64,000 nucleotides of DNA. It comes from Chaenocephalus aceratus (taxonomy: Eukaryota; Chordata; Actinopteri; Perciformes; Channichthyidae). The notes beneath the pieces are model-generated. The model saw only the letters and a program-made list of their open reading frames with translations. It ran no database searches and had not been told where the DNA came from. The DNA lies in NCBI GenBank assembly GCA_023974075.1, contig CM043797.1, forward strand, positions 12,262,178-12,326,177. Direction: 5' to 3'. The position numbers and the translations under genes are program-made. This document shows, one piece after another, positions 9,906-21,340 of the stretch (position 1 is its first letter; each line of letters starts with the position of its first letter).

Positions 9906-11500
9906 CATGGTATGTGTGTGTTAATTGTTACAGCTCAAATGCATTGCAATAACTTCCATGTTAAAAAAATACTTTAAAAAGCTGAATATTTTAAAAAGTA
10001 TAACATATTTTGAAAAGGTTGAAAGTTTCCCATCATGTGTTGAAAAGGCTGAATAATTTGATATTTGAATGGTTCCTGCAGCTGAAATTAGGCTGAAGGA
10101 GTTAAATAAAGATATTACATGTAAGTAGTAGTGATTGAATGTTTAAAAACACCTGTGTGTGTAAACCCAGAGATCAAAGGTTTCCATGGTATCTGCTCTG
10201 ATGATGTCACTCACGTGTGTGTGGCTCCAATCTGCCCGGCAACACCATGACAACCAACTGCAGCACTGAGTCCCATAAGAATGCATTGAGGATTATATCT
10301 GACAATTTTACCACCTGTTCAAAAACTATGGCTCTTATCAAAAAATGAGCAGACCTTAAGCATCAGGGTACCCCAATGAACTGATATATGTATTTTTTTT
10401 GGGTTTTGTGTGTACAATGTGGAGATGGGAGCAGTTTGTCTAAAGTGTACTTCTCCCTGCTCTGAAGAAAGATCTGGAACAATTTAACAAGGGAATCAAT
10501 TGGGAGCTAGCTGGATTTTTTGTCACTTCATACCCTGAAGAGGCATTTTGTCTTAATTTTTTTTTATTTTCCAACCTAGGAGAGGTTTTCCTACGTTTTT
10601 CATGAAAAAATATGTCTGAGGAGTTTAGGGTTTGGGAATTATGGCAAGTTTAAAAAAAAATGGGGGGACAATTTCAGGCACTGCTGCACTCTGTTTTGAG
10701 ATCAAAGCACTCTAGAGTTAACGAGCTGCTCCATCAACTCCAATGTTAAGATCTGGAAAAGGCCTCTCTACCAAGCTCCAAACTAAATTCAATATCTCAA
10801 AAAGTTGAGAAGATATCAAAAATCTTTTATACAAGTGTTATATAGCTGAAGGTATTGTGATCATTTGAAAGTTGGAATGAAGTGTCTGGCTGAAATTATG
10901 TGGAAGAAGATGCATTTGGCGCAAAGTGTAGGAAAAGTGGATTTGAAGGCATCTCCCATTGACTTCAATGTTACAAAAATAGTTTAAAAAGCTGAATATT
11001 TCAAAAAGGTATGAAATATTTTGAAAAAGTGGAAAGTTTCTTATCAATTGCTGAAAAGGCTGAATAGTTTAATATTTGAATGGTTGCTGTAGCTGAAAAT
11101 AAGCTGAAGTTATGGAGAGCCAAAGTATTTAAGTTTAAGGGGAAGAACTAGAAAATGCATTTCCTGCAGGAAATGCGTGCGAATGCTGTAAACTGTGAAC
11201 ATTTATGGCTGAATTTAGCTGAAAATGCAGAAAAAGCTGAATATGTTATTAGCTGAATGGTAGTTGCTTTTAGCTAAAAAAATGCAGAAAAAGCTTAATA
11301 TTTAAAATAAAAGGTTTAAAAAAGGTATAAACAACAACATGTATAGCCTTGATGTCCTGAAATAACTGAATAATGTAATAGTTGAATGGGTTCTGCAGCT
11401 GAAAATAGGCTGAAGGAGTTAAATATCATATGTAAGTGAATGAATTTGTATTAAGATGAGAAAAGAAAGTAAAAAGGCTTGGGAAACTTTTGAACTAACT
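9905..11500. repeat. AT-rich repeated block (GCTGAATATTT family), no gene
   Basis: Related segments with AAAAAGCTGAATATTT and TTTGAATGGTT(C/G)CTG(C/T)AGCTGAAA occur at about 9965-10110, 10980-11115 and 11365-11425. The copies are diverged and non-coding. Superfamily not assigned. Confidence 0.55.
10521..10948. repeat. Direct repeat copy 1 (pair with 13047-13472)
   Basis: About 430 bases from GTCACTTCATACCCTGAAGA through TGAGATCAAAGCACTCTAGA to AGTGTAGGAAAA recur in the same order and orientation at 13047-13472, with scattered differences. Non-coding. Confidence 0.8.
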
Positions 11501-11504
11501 TGAT

Positions 11505-11735
11505 GGTGAATGATCTGTCGCCATGGCAACGGCATTTGATGACATCCCATAATACTCTTAGATGTGTTTATGGCTGCATTGTTACCAAACCTGTGAAGTT
11601 TTGGGCCATTTCGAGTATTTTCACTGAAGTTATGAGAAAACCGTGTTTCATGGTGAGCATTGTGTTGCCGTGGCAACGGTATTTGAAGAAATCTCAAAAC
11701 TGTCACGTAGATGTCTTCACGGCTGGACTGTTAGC
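11505..11735. repeat. X-box-bearing repeat unit, copy 1
   Basis: About 230 bases closely similar to 12469-12696. Contains two X-box-like palindromes, GTCGCCATGGCAAC (11517-11530) and GTTGCCGTGGCAAC (11664-11677), 147 bases apart. Confidence 0.75.
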
Positions 11736-11799
11736 ACACATGTGAATTTTGAGCACTCTTTGAACATTTGCATAGGAGTTATAGTGACATCATATTTTA

Positions 11800-12340
11800 T
11801 GTTGCTTTACCGCACCGTTGTGACAAAAAGGGAGCTGAGCCAGAAGGCAAAGCTCTCTGTCTACCGGGCCATTTTCGTTCCTACCCTCACCTATGGTCAT
11901 GAAGGATGGGTCATGACCGAAAGAACGAGATCGCGGATACAATCGGCCGAGATGGGTTTTCTCCGCAGGGTGGCTGGTGTCTCCCTTAGGGATAAGGTGA
12001 GAAGTTCGGTCATCAGGGAGGGACTCGGAGTTGAGCCGCTCCTCCTTCGCGTCGAAAGGAGCCAGTTGAGGTGGTTCGGTCACCTAGTTAGGATGCCACC
12101 TGGGCGCCTCCCTAGGGCGGTGTTTCAGGCACGTCCAGCTGGGAAGAGACCAAGGGGTAGACCTAGGACCAGGTGGAGGGATTATATCTCTTCGCTGGCC
12201 TGGGAGCGCCTTGGGATCCCCCAGTCAGAGCTGGTTGATGTCGCCAGGGAAAATAAAGTTTGGGGCTCTCTGCTGGAACTGCTACTCCGCGACCCGACCA
12301 CGGATAAGCGGGAGAAGATGGATGGGATGCGTTTCCATGG
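11800..12340 (+). pseudogene. Non-LTR retrotransposon ORF2, C-terminal fragment
   Basis: A single frame reads KLSVYRAIFVPTLTYGHEGW, then RVAGVSLRDKVRSSVIREGL, LRWFGHLVRMPPGRLPRAVF and RGRPRTRWRDYISSLAWERL, before a GAGAAGATGGATGG tail. This is the post-RT C-terminal region found in abundant fish LINEs. The RT catalytic core is absent and I do not fix the clade. It sits between the two X-box repeat units, suggesting insertion into one of them or joint mobilisation. Confidence 0.7.
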
Positions 12341-12468
12341 AAACGGCATATGGTGAGATCTCAGATTTGGCGTAGAGCTGTTGAGGCATGGACCGGTGAT
12401 ATACAAGTGAAGATTGGGGGACGATTGGACCGTGTCGATTGGACTTACAGCCTCATCGTGTTTCATGG

Positions 12469-12700
12469 CGAGTGGTCTGTCGCCATGGCAACGACATTTG
12501 ATGACACCCCATACTACGCTTAGATGCATTGATGGCTGCATCGTTATCAAACCTGTGAAGTTCTGGGCTGTTTGGAGTATTTTCACTGAAGCTATGAGAA
12601 AACCGTGTTTCAAGGCGAGCATTGTGTTGCCATGGCAACGGCATTTGAAGAAATCTCAAAACTGTCCCGAAGATGTCTTCACAGCTGGACTGTTGAAGTC
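12469..12700. repeat. X-box-bearing repeat unit, copy 2
   Basis: Second copy of the 11505-11735 unit. Contains GTCGCCATGGCAAC (12479-12492) and the perfect palindrome GTTGCCATGGCAAC (12626-12639), again 147 bases apart. Confidence 0.75.
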
Positions 12701-13046
12701 TGCTGCATGTCAGTTGGAGTGATGACATCATCGTGTTCCATTGCACAGGTGTTTATAGTTGAGCTAACGAGCTCTGTAGAGATCACAGGTTTCCATTGTT
12801 CTGAATGAGAGATAAACCTCTTACATGTGAACGTTTTGTGGAAGAACCATAACAGATATCTGTGAAATTTCAAAACGTGAAGCATGTCAAGGAAGTTGAG
12901 TATCTGAAGTGTAATTTTTGTGTAGTTTCGGGTTAATAATGTGGCTTTTTTGGCAGTTTAACTAAAAGTGTGCGGCTGCTACCGTGAGGAAATATCTGCC
13001 TGAAATTACAATGGGCTTCAATGGAGGAATGTTGAACGTTGTTGTC

Positions 13047-13472
13047 ACTTCATGCCCTCAAGAGGCATTTTGTTTAATATTTTTTCTTATTTTTCAACCT
13101 AGGAGAGGTTTTCCTACGTTTTCCATGAAAAAATATGTCTGAGGAGTGTAGGGTTTGGGAATTAAGGCAAGTTTAAAACATTTTTGGGGGAGAATTTCGA
13201 GCTGTCCTGCACTCTGTTTTGAGATCAAAGCACTCTAGAGTTAACGAGCTGCTCCATCCACTCTAATGTTAAAATCTGAAAAAGGCCTCTCTGCTAAGCT
13301 CCAAACTAAATTCAATATCTCAAAAAGTTGAAAAGATATCAAAAATCTTTTATACAAGTGTTATAGCTGAAGGTATGGTGAACATTTGAAAGTTGGAATG
13401 AAGTGTCTGGCTGAAATTATGTGGAAGGAGAAGCATTTGGCGCAAAGTGTAGGAAAACAGGATTTGAAGGCA
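13047..13472. repeat. Direct repeat copy 2 (pair with 10521-10948)
   Basis: Same order and orientation as the first copy, 2.5 kb away. Shares CCTAGGAGAGGTTTTCCTAC and AGAGTTAACGAGCTGCTCCA. Non-coding. Confidence 0.8.
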
Positions 13473-14555
13473 TCTATACTATACTACTATACAGTATAGG
13501 CTACACTGTAGTGACTGTACAGTCAGAGTGTACTGTACTGTCTGTACACCATGTATTTTCTACAACTCTACATGTGTACATTATACAGTACATACTACAT
13601 ACATAGTGATGTACATACATACTGTTAGAAATTAAAATCAATGTTGATATGGCGTAATTTTGAATTAAATACACTATTTAATTTAAATCAGTTTTATTCT
13701 GAAAAAACCGGAAGTTCACACTATTAACTTAATACTTTTATTCTGAAAATTCATCACTTCCGGTTAGCATTAGCATGAGGCGAAATGCTACGTTTTCAAA
13801 CCGTGAATCGAAGGTGAAATGACATGTGATGTTGTACACTGAACACACTGGGATTAGCACTCGTTTATTGACGCTGAATAACGTTTATCAGGGAATGTTT
13901 AAATAACCACAGACACCAGAATATACGTAAGTGCTAGTTTTTTTGCGAGTCCAAGTACCGGTTCCCGACGTTCCGGTTTTAACCGGACTTGAACCGAAAC
14001 TTTTTACAAGTCCAGTACCGGTTCGGCGTACCGGTACGCAGCACTACAAGCAACGCTTATTGTTTAGGTGTCCTTTGATAAGCAGGCAGTCATATAATTA
14101 ACTAGAACTAGTTAGATCTGATAGATTTGGACATAAACGCGAGTGAAGTATAACCGGACGCGAGAGAGAGATCAGATCAGCTGCTGCTGACGGAGAACAC
14201 GCAGCTCTGCATGATCACAGCTCGTCCGCTGTGACGGACCGTGCGTTGAGTGGAACAAAATTAAATACACTAAGAGTTAGACCTAACACACTTAGCTAGT
14301 TTATCTACTCTGGAACTAGCTAAACTAGTTATAAATATATTTATTCTTCGGGTCACTCATTACAGGTTCAGCGAGCTGCACGAGCCTGACGAGCTGTCAG
14401 GAAAGGGAGAGGAAAAGAGAGCACCCCGTTTATTTTTCCCATTTTATTATCCAGAATTACTGTAAACCTTTGAATAAAGTAGTTAATCTACTATTAGTAG
14501 TTTGTTTAAATGCATTACTTATGTTTTTTTTCATTAACATAAAATAAATCTCACG
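13473..14555. other. Non-coding spacer with a hAT-like end
   Basis: A low-complexity ACTATACTACTATACAGTATA run lies at about 13478. A pair of near-inverted CCGGAAGT/ACTTCCGG motifs lies at about 13708 and 13757. At 13965-14045 several AAGTACCGGTTC and GTACCGGT motifs end in GTACGCAGCACTAC, which looks like a hAT terminus. No ORF of note. Confidence 0.4.
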
Positions 14556-14617
14556 TACCCCCTGCAGTACTCCAACGTACCCCTAGGGGTCCGCGTACCC
14601 CCATTTGAGAACCACTG
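14556..14617. mobile_element. hAT right-end fragment
   Basis: GTACCCCTAGGGGTCCGCGT then CCCCCATTTGAGAACCACTG is a classic fish hAT terminus (outer bases GAGAACCACTG). It abuts the target duplication of the next hAT. Its left end was not found. Confidence 0.6.
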
Positions 14618-14625
14618 CTCTAGAT

Positions 14626-15895
14626 CAGTGGTTCCCACGCGGCACACTGGTGTGCCGTGAGGCAAGTCCGGGTGTGCCGTGGGATTTTGTGACAACCATA
14701 CGTTATATTATTGCAATATACAACTACACAAAAATAATATTTTTTTTATTTACTATATCAGTACTTTGTAGGTTTATATGTACGTAATCTGCGTGACTTG
14801 CGCGTCCACATCTCCACGTGCAGTGCTGCATAAACATGGCTGAGTCAGCGATAACTTTCGAGGGGTGGAGGTATGCCCATTATTTTGAGTTCGTCCGAAG
14901 AATAGACAGGAATGTGACGGTGAGGTGCAAACTGTGTCCAGGCCAGAAGCTGTTATCCACTGCTGTAAACAACACATCAAACCTCAACAAACACCTGCAA
15001 AGAACACATGCTAAGGTGAAGCTACCGCACACGCTATTTGTTGTTTGTTTATATCACTAGTCTGTTCTTCTTCTCTGTCTTCCGGTTGTTGCTTGTTTTG
15101 AATGACAAATACACACTACAGCCGCCTGCTTGTAAGGAAAGTTATTGCCACTCACGCATGCACAGTTCGTACGTGCTCGGCGAGTAAAGTAACGAGTTAT
15201 GTAGATAGTAACGAAGTAGTGTAATATATTACTTTAAAAAAAAAAAAAGTAATATGTAATATATTACATTTTTTTAGTAACGACCCCATCTCTGGAGTTG
15301 ACGTTCTCTACTCTGATTTACATGAAGAACAACAGGAGGTCACGGCTCTCTGTTGAACAGGACTTGCGAGTGGCCCTCTCCTCAGTGCCACCAAGGATTA
15401 AAAAATTCTGCGCGCCCTGACAGGCACATGTATCTCACTAATTTGTAAGTCGGTAAAAATATTTACAATAGCACATGTTTCAATGCTGATTGCTGAAATG
15501 TTACATTTATAATTTGTAGTTCAGGACCATGGACAATGCAGCTTCCTTGCATTGACAGTTCTCTGTGCTGAATTTCTGCTGAGTTTCCTTTGCCTCATTT
15601 TTTATTGTGTGACCTGTCTGGTTTAAATGAGCGTGTTGCTGCTTTGATGAAGCCTAATTTGATAAAGTTTCAAATTAATTTCTGAAATATTTCGTTAATA
15701 AATATTTCATGAGTAATATAGTTGTCTTTGTCACATTTTATTTGGCATTAGTAAATAATTATGCACATTTACAGATATTTTACATGATATGAGTGATAAC
15801 ACGTGTTATAAGGGCTATTTTGCACAATCGGTGTGCCTTGAGATTTTTACTTGTCCTTTGGTGTGCCTTGGGCACAACAAGTTTGGGAACCACTG
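14626..15895. mobile_element. Internally deleted hAT with 8-bp target duplication
   Basis: Ends CAGTGGTTCCCA and TGGGAACCACTG, flanked by identical CTCTAGAT at 14618-14625 and 15896-15903. It keeps an N-terminal BED finger (14836-15060) and a C-terminal transposase scrap (about 15298-15420), but the catalytic middle is gone. It is therefore non-autonomous and could move only with a partner's transposase. Confidence 0.88.
14836..15060 (+). pseudogene. BED-type zinc finger of a hAT transposase, N-terminal fragment
   Basis: Starts MAESAITFEGWRYAHYFEF. Continues with the finger CKLCPGQKLLSTAVNN and NTSNLNKHLQRTH, giving the C-x2-C...H-x4-H pattern of BED domains, which bind the transposon ends. 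Coding stops at 15060. About 240 bases later, 15298-15420 reads YMKNNRRSRLSVEQDLRVAL, a hAT C-terminal dimerisation motif, so the two termini of one transposase flank a large deletion. Confidence 0.72.
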
Positions 15896-16546
15896 CTCTA
15901 GATGATAGGAAAGGAGGTTTCAAACTTCCTTTATAACCTCCTTTAGCTAGGAACCACTGGACCTCCCTTGACAAAAGGAGAGGAGAAAATGATGCCCCAC
16001 AATGCCTTGCGGCCGCAGCATTTGCCATCAGTCGGCCGTTCACGGAAACAACCGATTATGACCGAGAAATTATATCATGAAAGTTACGGTGCTTATTAAG
16101 CATTTTAAAACTTATGTGGTAAGTTGCCAAAGTGCTTTGTTTTGAACGTTCATCAGTATTATAATCAAAGAGAAATATGAACGTTAGTTTTTACTGAAAT
16201 GATCAAATAAAGTCAACATTTCACAGTCTTCACTGAGCTGTGTGGGGTTTGTTCAACTTTTAAAAGATGTTTGAATGGTGATATACACACTGATAGATGT
16301 TAAGGACTTACGTTTATAATAAATACATCTGTATTGATTTTAAGATATTTTCATAGTTCATACAATCATACGTATTGGGATCATTTGTATTAATGTGGAC
16401 CGGAGGGAGAGGGTGACGAGCATAAGTTTCACTTTCCTTTTTTATTTCAATTCCAACTTTGGTCATGAAGAATATGTTTCTCTGTTGTCCACGTTCATAA
16501 AGCATAACACAACAGCATCAGAGCATGGTGCAGAGTCTCTAGATGA

Positions 16547-16804
16547 GTTTACAGTAGTCCCTCGTTCTTATTAAACATCCATGTTGTAGTCCGCTGTATA
16601 GAAAACTGTAGTTTCCATAGTTTCCCCACAGCAGCAGACTCACATTTATGACGTCCGCTGGCGCATCATAAACACCTCGGATAGTGAAAGTGCAGTCAGA
16701 TTCTCTAAAGTACCACAGTCTCTTGTCCTAAATCCTTTTGAATTCTCCTATCCACTATCCCTTAACCCCGTGACGTTTCACTCAGAGGTCAAGGAATAGA
16801 CGAT
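16547..16804. repeat. Direct repeat copy 1 of the TIR-element interior
   Basis: GTTTACAGTAGTCCCTCGTT to the run GTCAAGGAATAG matches 21881-22139 almost base for base. The copy ends where the nested hAT begins. Confidence 0.85.
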
Positions 16805-18361
16805 AGGGGTGCCCAACCAGTCGATCGCGATCGACCGGTCGATCGCGGGGAGATTCCCAGTCGATCGCGATATGTGTCTAAAAATAGAACAACAATATTC
16901 TGTTTTATCGTTAATGTCCTATAACATAATCTTCCTGTGCCAGAATAATGCACTTGAACGCATCAAAGCTTTGTGATTGGCCGGCGTGACCCCATGTGTC
17001 GGGGCGTGGCTGGTGGGAAGTGAGCACTATTTCGCTGACGTTGTCAGTAGGCTTGTTTGAGACACATTGCGGCTCGCCTCGAAAGTAGACGAGAGTAGCA
17101 GATCGCAGCCGGGGGAGGTGTCAAAAAGCTCGTCTTAAGTCGGACAGCTCGGACTCGGAGTCGGCTTGACTGGCTGGGTTTGCAATGGCGGAAATTGATT
17201 TAATCTTGCCATTTTAAATGATGTATTCAATAAATAAGGTTAAACCAAATCATTACATTACAATAGATTTTATTTTAATGATTTGGTACTTAAAGAGAAA
17301 CATTATTGTTATTGCACATATTACAGGTACTGAGACAACGAAATGCAGTTTAGCTTCTAACCAGGTGCAACAAGCAGTGAAGTGGAAAGTAATGTACACA
17401 ATCTACAGAACAACATATAGAATGAATTGAATGATGAATAAACAGTGGGGTATGAATACACTAGATATCAGCCTGTGAGCAGTATGAAAAGTGTGTATGA
17501 ATATGCTAAGATATATAAAGTATGAAAACGGTAAGCAGTATAGTATCAAATATATAGATATTAATTTCATGATGATAAACATTGTGGAACAATGATGAAA
17601 AATGGGAATGGATGTGGCGAGGTAAAACTGACACAAAACAACAACAAACTTTTGCCAGCCAATTGGAGAGTTTCATCAGCAGCACGTGGTAAAAACCACC
17701 AATGAGCGCTCAGCTCGAGATACCAGCGAGCCGTTTCCCATCAAGCATTTCGCTTCCGCAGCTCGTGGAGAGCAACTGCGCCAACTCGCCTCGCCTCGCT
17801 CTCAAGGCTGCGGGCGTCTTTGTCCCGCGAGATTTCAAAGTCTCATGTGGGCGAGCCTCCAGAGCAAGTCGGACAAAATGACTAACCATCATGCAACGCA
17901 CTAGCAAGACGTTGATCGCAACTGCGCAGGTCTGCGCAGGTCTGCGCAGGTCTTGCTTGTCTCAAACAAGCCTACTGTCAACAGGAGTGCCAGTCCGCAC
18001 ACACAGAAGACCGCAATTATGGCAGAAGCAAAAAAGCCCAACATATATAATTTTCACTCCAAGTGGGAGGATGATTATTTTTGTATCTATTCCAATTCAA
18101 AGTCCATCTGTCTCATCTGCAATGCGAGCGTGGCTTTATCGAAGAAGGGTAATTTAGGAGCGGCATTTCAAAACAGTGCACAAACGCTGCGAGACGGAAT
18201 TCCCTCCTAATTCTGCCCTACGCTCCCAAAAGGGGAGGGACCTGAAAGGACAGCTAAATGCACAGCAGTCCATTTTCACCAGGCCCAACAACAAGAGCAA
18301 GGCTGCTACCATAGCATCTTATCGTGTCAGTCACGTTCTTGCGAAACACATGAAGTCTTTC

Positions 18362-19905
18362 CAGGCTGAAATGACTGAGGGGGCTGTTCAAAAATCCTAG
18401 GGGGCGACAACAACAACGCAAAATACTGGCAATGTAATGAATTGACACACCAAGTTTTTTTCATTCTCACTGCTCTACAATCTCTGTGCTTCTTTATTTG
18501 TATTCCGGATTGATCCCTTTCATTCTGTTCTTTTCGTCTGATCTTTAATAATAGACATTAGTACATTATTAGATGCCTGCACTTTGTTAGTCACGTTAAC
18601 AGACTAACATTGATTTCCTCAATTTATAAATGGACAGGCTCTGTAATTATACCATAACCTTTTCTCCTCTATCCCTTAACTCGTCTTCCTATACAGATTT
18701 ACTTACTTACTACTCTAGTCATGTCAGGATTAAAGACAAATTAATCTGGTTGATTTTTCATTTTCAGGATTGAATGTTCAAACCAAGACCTACAACCTGG
18801 CATTCCATAAGAAAGTGACTAATATATAAACCAAATGTAATATTGGATCAAATACTACACCAAATGGACAGACACAGATTACAAATCCGTCACTAGATGT
18901 CGCTCATTGTACCAATACGGTTTATATAATAACATATTATTATTATAGTAAAAGGGCTCGCTTTGGCAAAAACCTGATCCATACAGGCAGCCCTAAATAA
19001 TAACAGGTAAGCATCATGTGTGGTGCTATCTGTAGTTGTCTTATTTTTTGTCGATTTCATCTTATTTTCACAGAGCTGTGGAAATTAATTTCTCCCTGGG
19101 GACAATAAATCTAATCTAAACTAATTTAATATTCAATCCCACACTTGGCGATTGAGAACATACATTCTTAATTTACCTCGTTTAAATCACTAGTGTTCTA
19201 ATACTATGGATTTAGTTGACACTACTAGCCGACTTTCTTATGTCCAATATTTTGCGGGAAGGTACATTGAATTAGAAGCTTCTTATTATACATCCATGGG
19301 TAGAAGAAGAAGAAGTAGAGGTAGAAGAAGAAGAAGTAGAGGTAGAAGAAGAAGAAGTAGAGGTAGAAGAAGTAGAGGTAGAAGAAGAAGAAGTAGAGGT
19401 AGAAGAAGAAGAAGTAGAGGTAGAAGAAGAAGAAGTAGAGGTAGAAGAAGTAGAGGTAGAAGAAGAAGAAGTATTAGAAAAAGAAATACACTAACGCTAC
19501 AAACAGGCACAACACTGTTACTCTGTTTTTACTGACATGGAACATTTTATTTCACCTTGCTCTTTGTTTTTTAACGCACATTCCGAAAATGGGGACTTTG
19601 CCCGGAAAACAGGGACGTTTTGGTCCCCCATCCGACTGTGTTTACAGCTAAGCACACATGCTAACATTAATTAAGACTACAAGCTCACTTGGGGTTGAGG
19701 CTTGTTTACACGTTGCTTGACTGCCTGCCCACATATCTGATCTAAATATAGCAACGTGTGTTGGGGGAAATAATTATTTAAAGTTATTTAATAATTGTGA
19801 CATTTATTTAACTTTTCGATGGCTGAATGATGCTCAAAGTGAGGGGGCAAATAAAACAACTTAGGGGGCAATGCCCCCTTTTGCCCCCTCGTGGCGCCAG
19901 GCCCG
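18362..19905. mobile_element. hAT inserted inside the hAT transposase frame, 8-bp target duplication
   Basis: Flanked by identical AGTCTTTC at 18354-18361 and 19906-19913, falling inside the host transposase codons, which rejoin across it. The ends are related: CAGGCTG...GAGGGGGC on the left and GCCCCCTC...CAGGCCCG on the right. No transposase is seen inside. It contains the 18/21-base minisatellite at about 19299-19480. Confidence 0.82.
19299..19480. repeat. Minisatellite GTAGAAGAAGAAGAAGTAGAG
   Basis: About nine tandem 21-base or 12-base units of purine-rich sequence. The plus strand reads as repeated RRRSRG, and the minus strand as a Leu/Pro tract. The reading frame is a consequence of the repeat, not evidence of a gene. 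Confidence 0.9.
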
Positions 19906-21340
19906 AGTCTTTCAAAGACGGCAAAGTTGTGAAAGAAGCATTCCTGGAGGCTGCCGACGCGCTTTTTGGGGACAGTAAAAATAACAGTAGCTGAGGAAGC
20001 TATTCAGTATTTTTCACATTTATTTAATTTATTTGTTATTTTTTGTTTTGTAGAATTAATTGATTTACAGCCATATTAATTAAGTTAAGTTGTGTTCCAG
20101 CTAAAATGCTTTTATTTTTAAGGTGATGGGTCAATTTGGGCACACAGCTGGGTTTATTTAAGTCAATCAGGGCACAGCAGCAGTCATTGGGCACCGGGAA
20201 GGTATATGTTTTTTACCAGTGTCAGGGCTGAGTTTCAGCAAACATTTAAACATCTTTTGCTGTATTGTTCCCGCAAGGTGAAACTAATAAATACCACAAA
20301 AACGTTGATGCCTTGTCTGGACAATGGATTAATTACCGGCTCCTGATCTGCGTAAGGTCCACTGTGCCTGGTGCCTCAGTGGCCTTTTGAAACTTTGTTG
20401 TTGTTGACAAATAGCCACTACAGTAGCATTTCAACAGGTTTTTGATATAATAAAAAATCAAGTTAGATACCGTTATTAATCAGCTGTACGTTTTTGTTTG
20501 TTTTAACTTATTCATTATAATTATTGTACAACATGGTATAAGATAAAGGTTATAGTCTATTATCAATTCAGGTTAAGTTAAGAAACTAGTGTTGCTTGCA
20601 TCCTATTTTAAAAAAGGCATTTATTTGTATACTCTACTAAAGGCAACAAAAAAAGGTTTTGATTCTATTAATTTTGTCTTTTTTATTGCACATTGGCAGC
20701 AGATTCCTGTGTAGCTTCAGATCTGAGTTGTCTTATTAGTAAGCCTAATTTATACTTTTGTAGAAACACTACTCAGTTTTATACAAGTAGAAGTGTGTAT
20801 TTACCTGGTAGTAGGCTGTCAGTAATGGCTACGCCTCTCTATTTGGACTGGTAGATCTCGGCAGACTGGCAACTTTAAAAGTAGCTCTTGGTTCAAAAAA
20901 GGTTGGGCACCCCTCGGTTAGACGTTAGGAGCTGATTTTTGGATTATCCGACCGCAACCAGGGTTTCCAACGGCCGACTGTTGTGTGACGTCAAATGCTG
21001 CGGCTGCAAGGCATTATGGGGCAGCATTTTCTCCTCTCCTTTCGGTGAGGGAGGTCCAGTGGTTCCTATAAGCTAAAGGAGGTTATGAAGGAAGTTTGAA
21101 ACCTCCTTTCCTATCATCAAGACTCTAGAGAATTTGAACGGCACTTATCATGGCTGCCACTGAGGGACTTCCGGGTCATTTCACTCGGTTAGGAAGGTTC
21201 TACCCCCCCACCCCGCAGGAGAGGAAGAAAAAAAAACTCAGACAAAAGGAATTCCGTTGTTTTCTTTACTTGAACATGTTTAACAGTACAAACAACAAAC
21301 AAGCATGTCATCACAATGACGTGGCCTTGAAGTGAAGTTG

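Larger units (their letters stand above)
18019..19985 (+). pseudogene. hAT transposase N-terminal part (GTF2IRD2/EPM2AIP1-like), split by an insertion
   Basis: Starts MAEAKKPNIYNFHSKWEDD. Continues FCIYSNSKSICLICNASVAL, the first Cys pair of the BED finger. Shifts frame near 18170, then reads SALRSQKGRDLKGQLNAQQS and IASYRVSHVLAKHMKSF. At 18361 the frame is interrupted by a separate 1.54-kb hAT, and it resumes at 19906 as SFKDGKVVKEAFLEAADALF. The catalytic region downstream is absent. Known relatives are fish hAT proteins annotated as GTF2I repeat domain 2-like. It is clearly non-functional. Confidence 0.75.
16805..20914 (+). mobile_element. hAT element nested in the TIR element
   Basis: 14-base perfect inverted ends: AGGGGTGCCCAACC at 16805 and GGTTGGGCACCCCT ending at 20914. 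The host repeat continues on both sides, as shown by the uninterrupted copy at 22.1 kb. The subterminal region 16822-16870 is packed with GATCGCGATC palindromes. It carries a BED/ZBED-type transposase start (18019 onward). The 8-base target duplication is not clear. About 17064-17958 is bracketed by a 21-base inverted repeat. 19986-20900 shows no gene. Confidence 0.8.
15901..21119. mobile_element. Long-TIR element (about 150-base arms), split by a nested hAT
   Basis: The left arm (15901-16050) and right arm (20965-21119) are inverted copies sharing GATGATAGGAAAGGAGGTTT, GGAACCACTGGACCTCCCT and GGAGAGGAGAAAATG. Removing the nested hAT (16805-20914) leaves about 1.1 kb. No transposase belongs to it. 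Part of its interior (16547-16804) is duplicated at 21881-22139, showing a second copy next door. The stretch 16050-16547 holds nothing recognisable. Confidence 0.75.

Noticed and set aside
16797..20926. 8-base target duplication TAGACGAT/TAGACGTT for the nested hAT
   Set aside because: The right copy is offset from the terminus by four bases and mismatched; comparison with the undisturbed copy does not support it.
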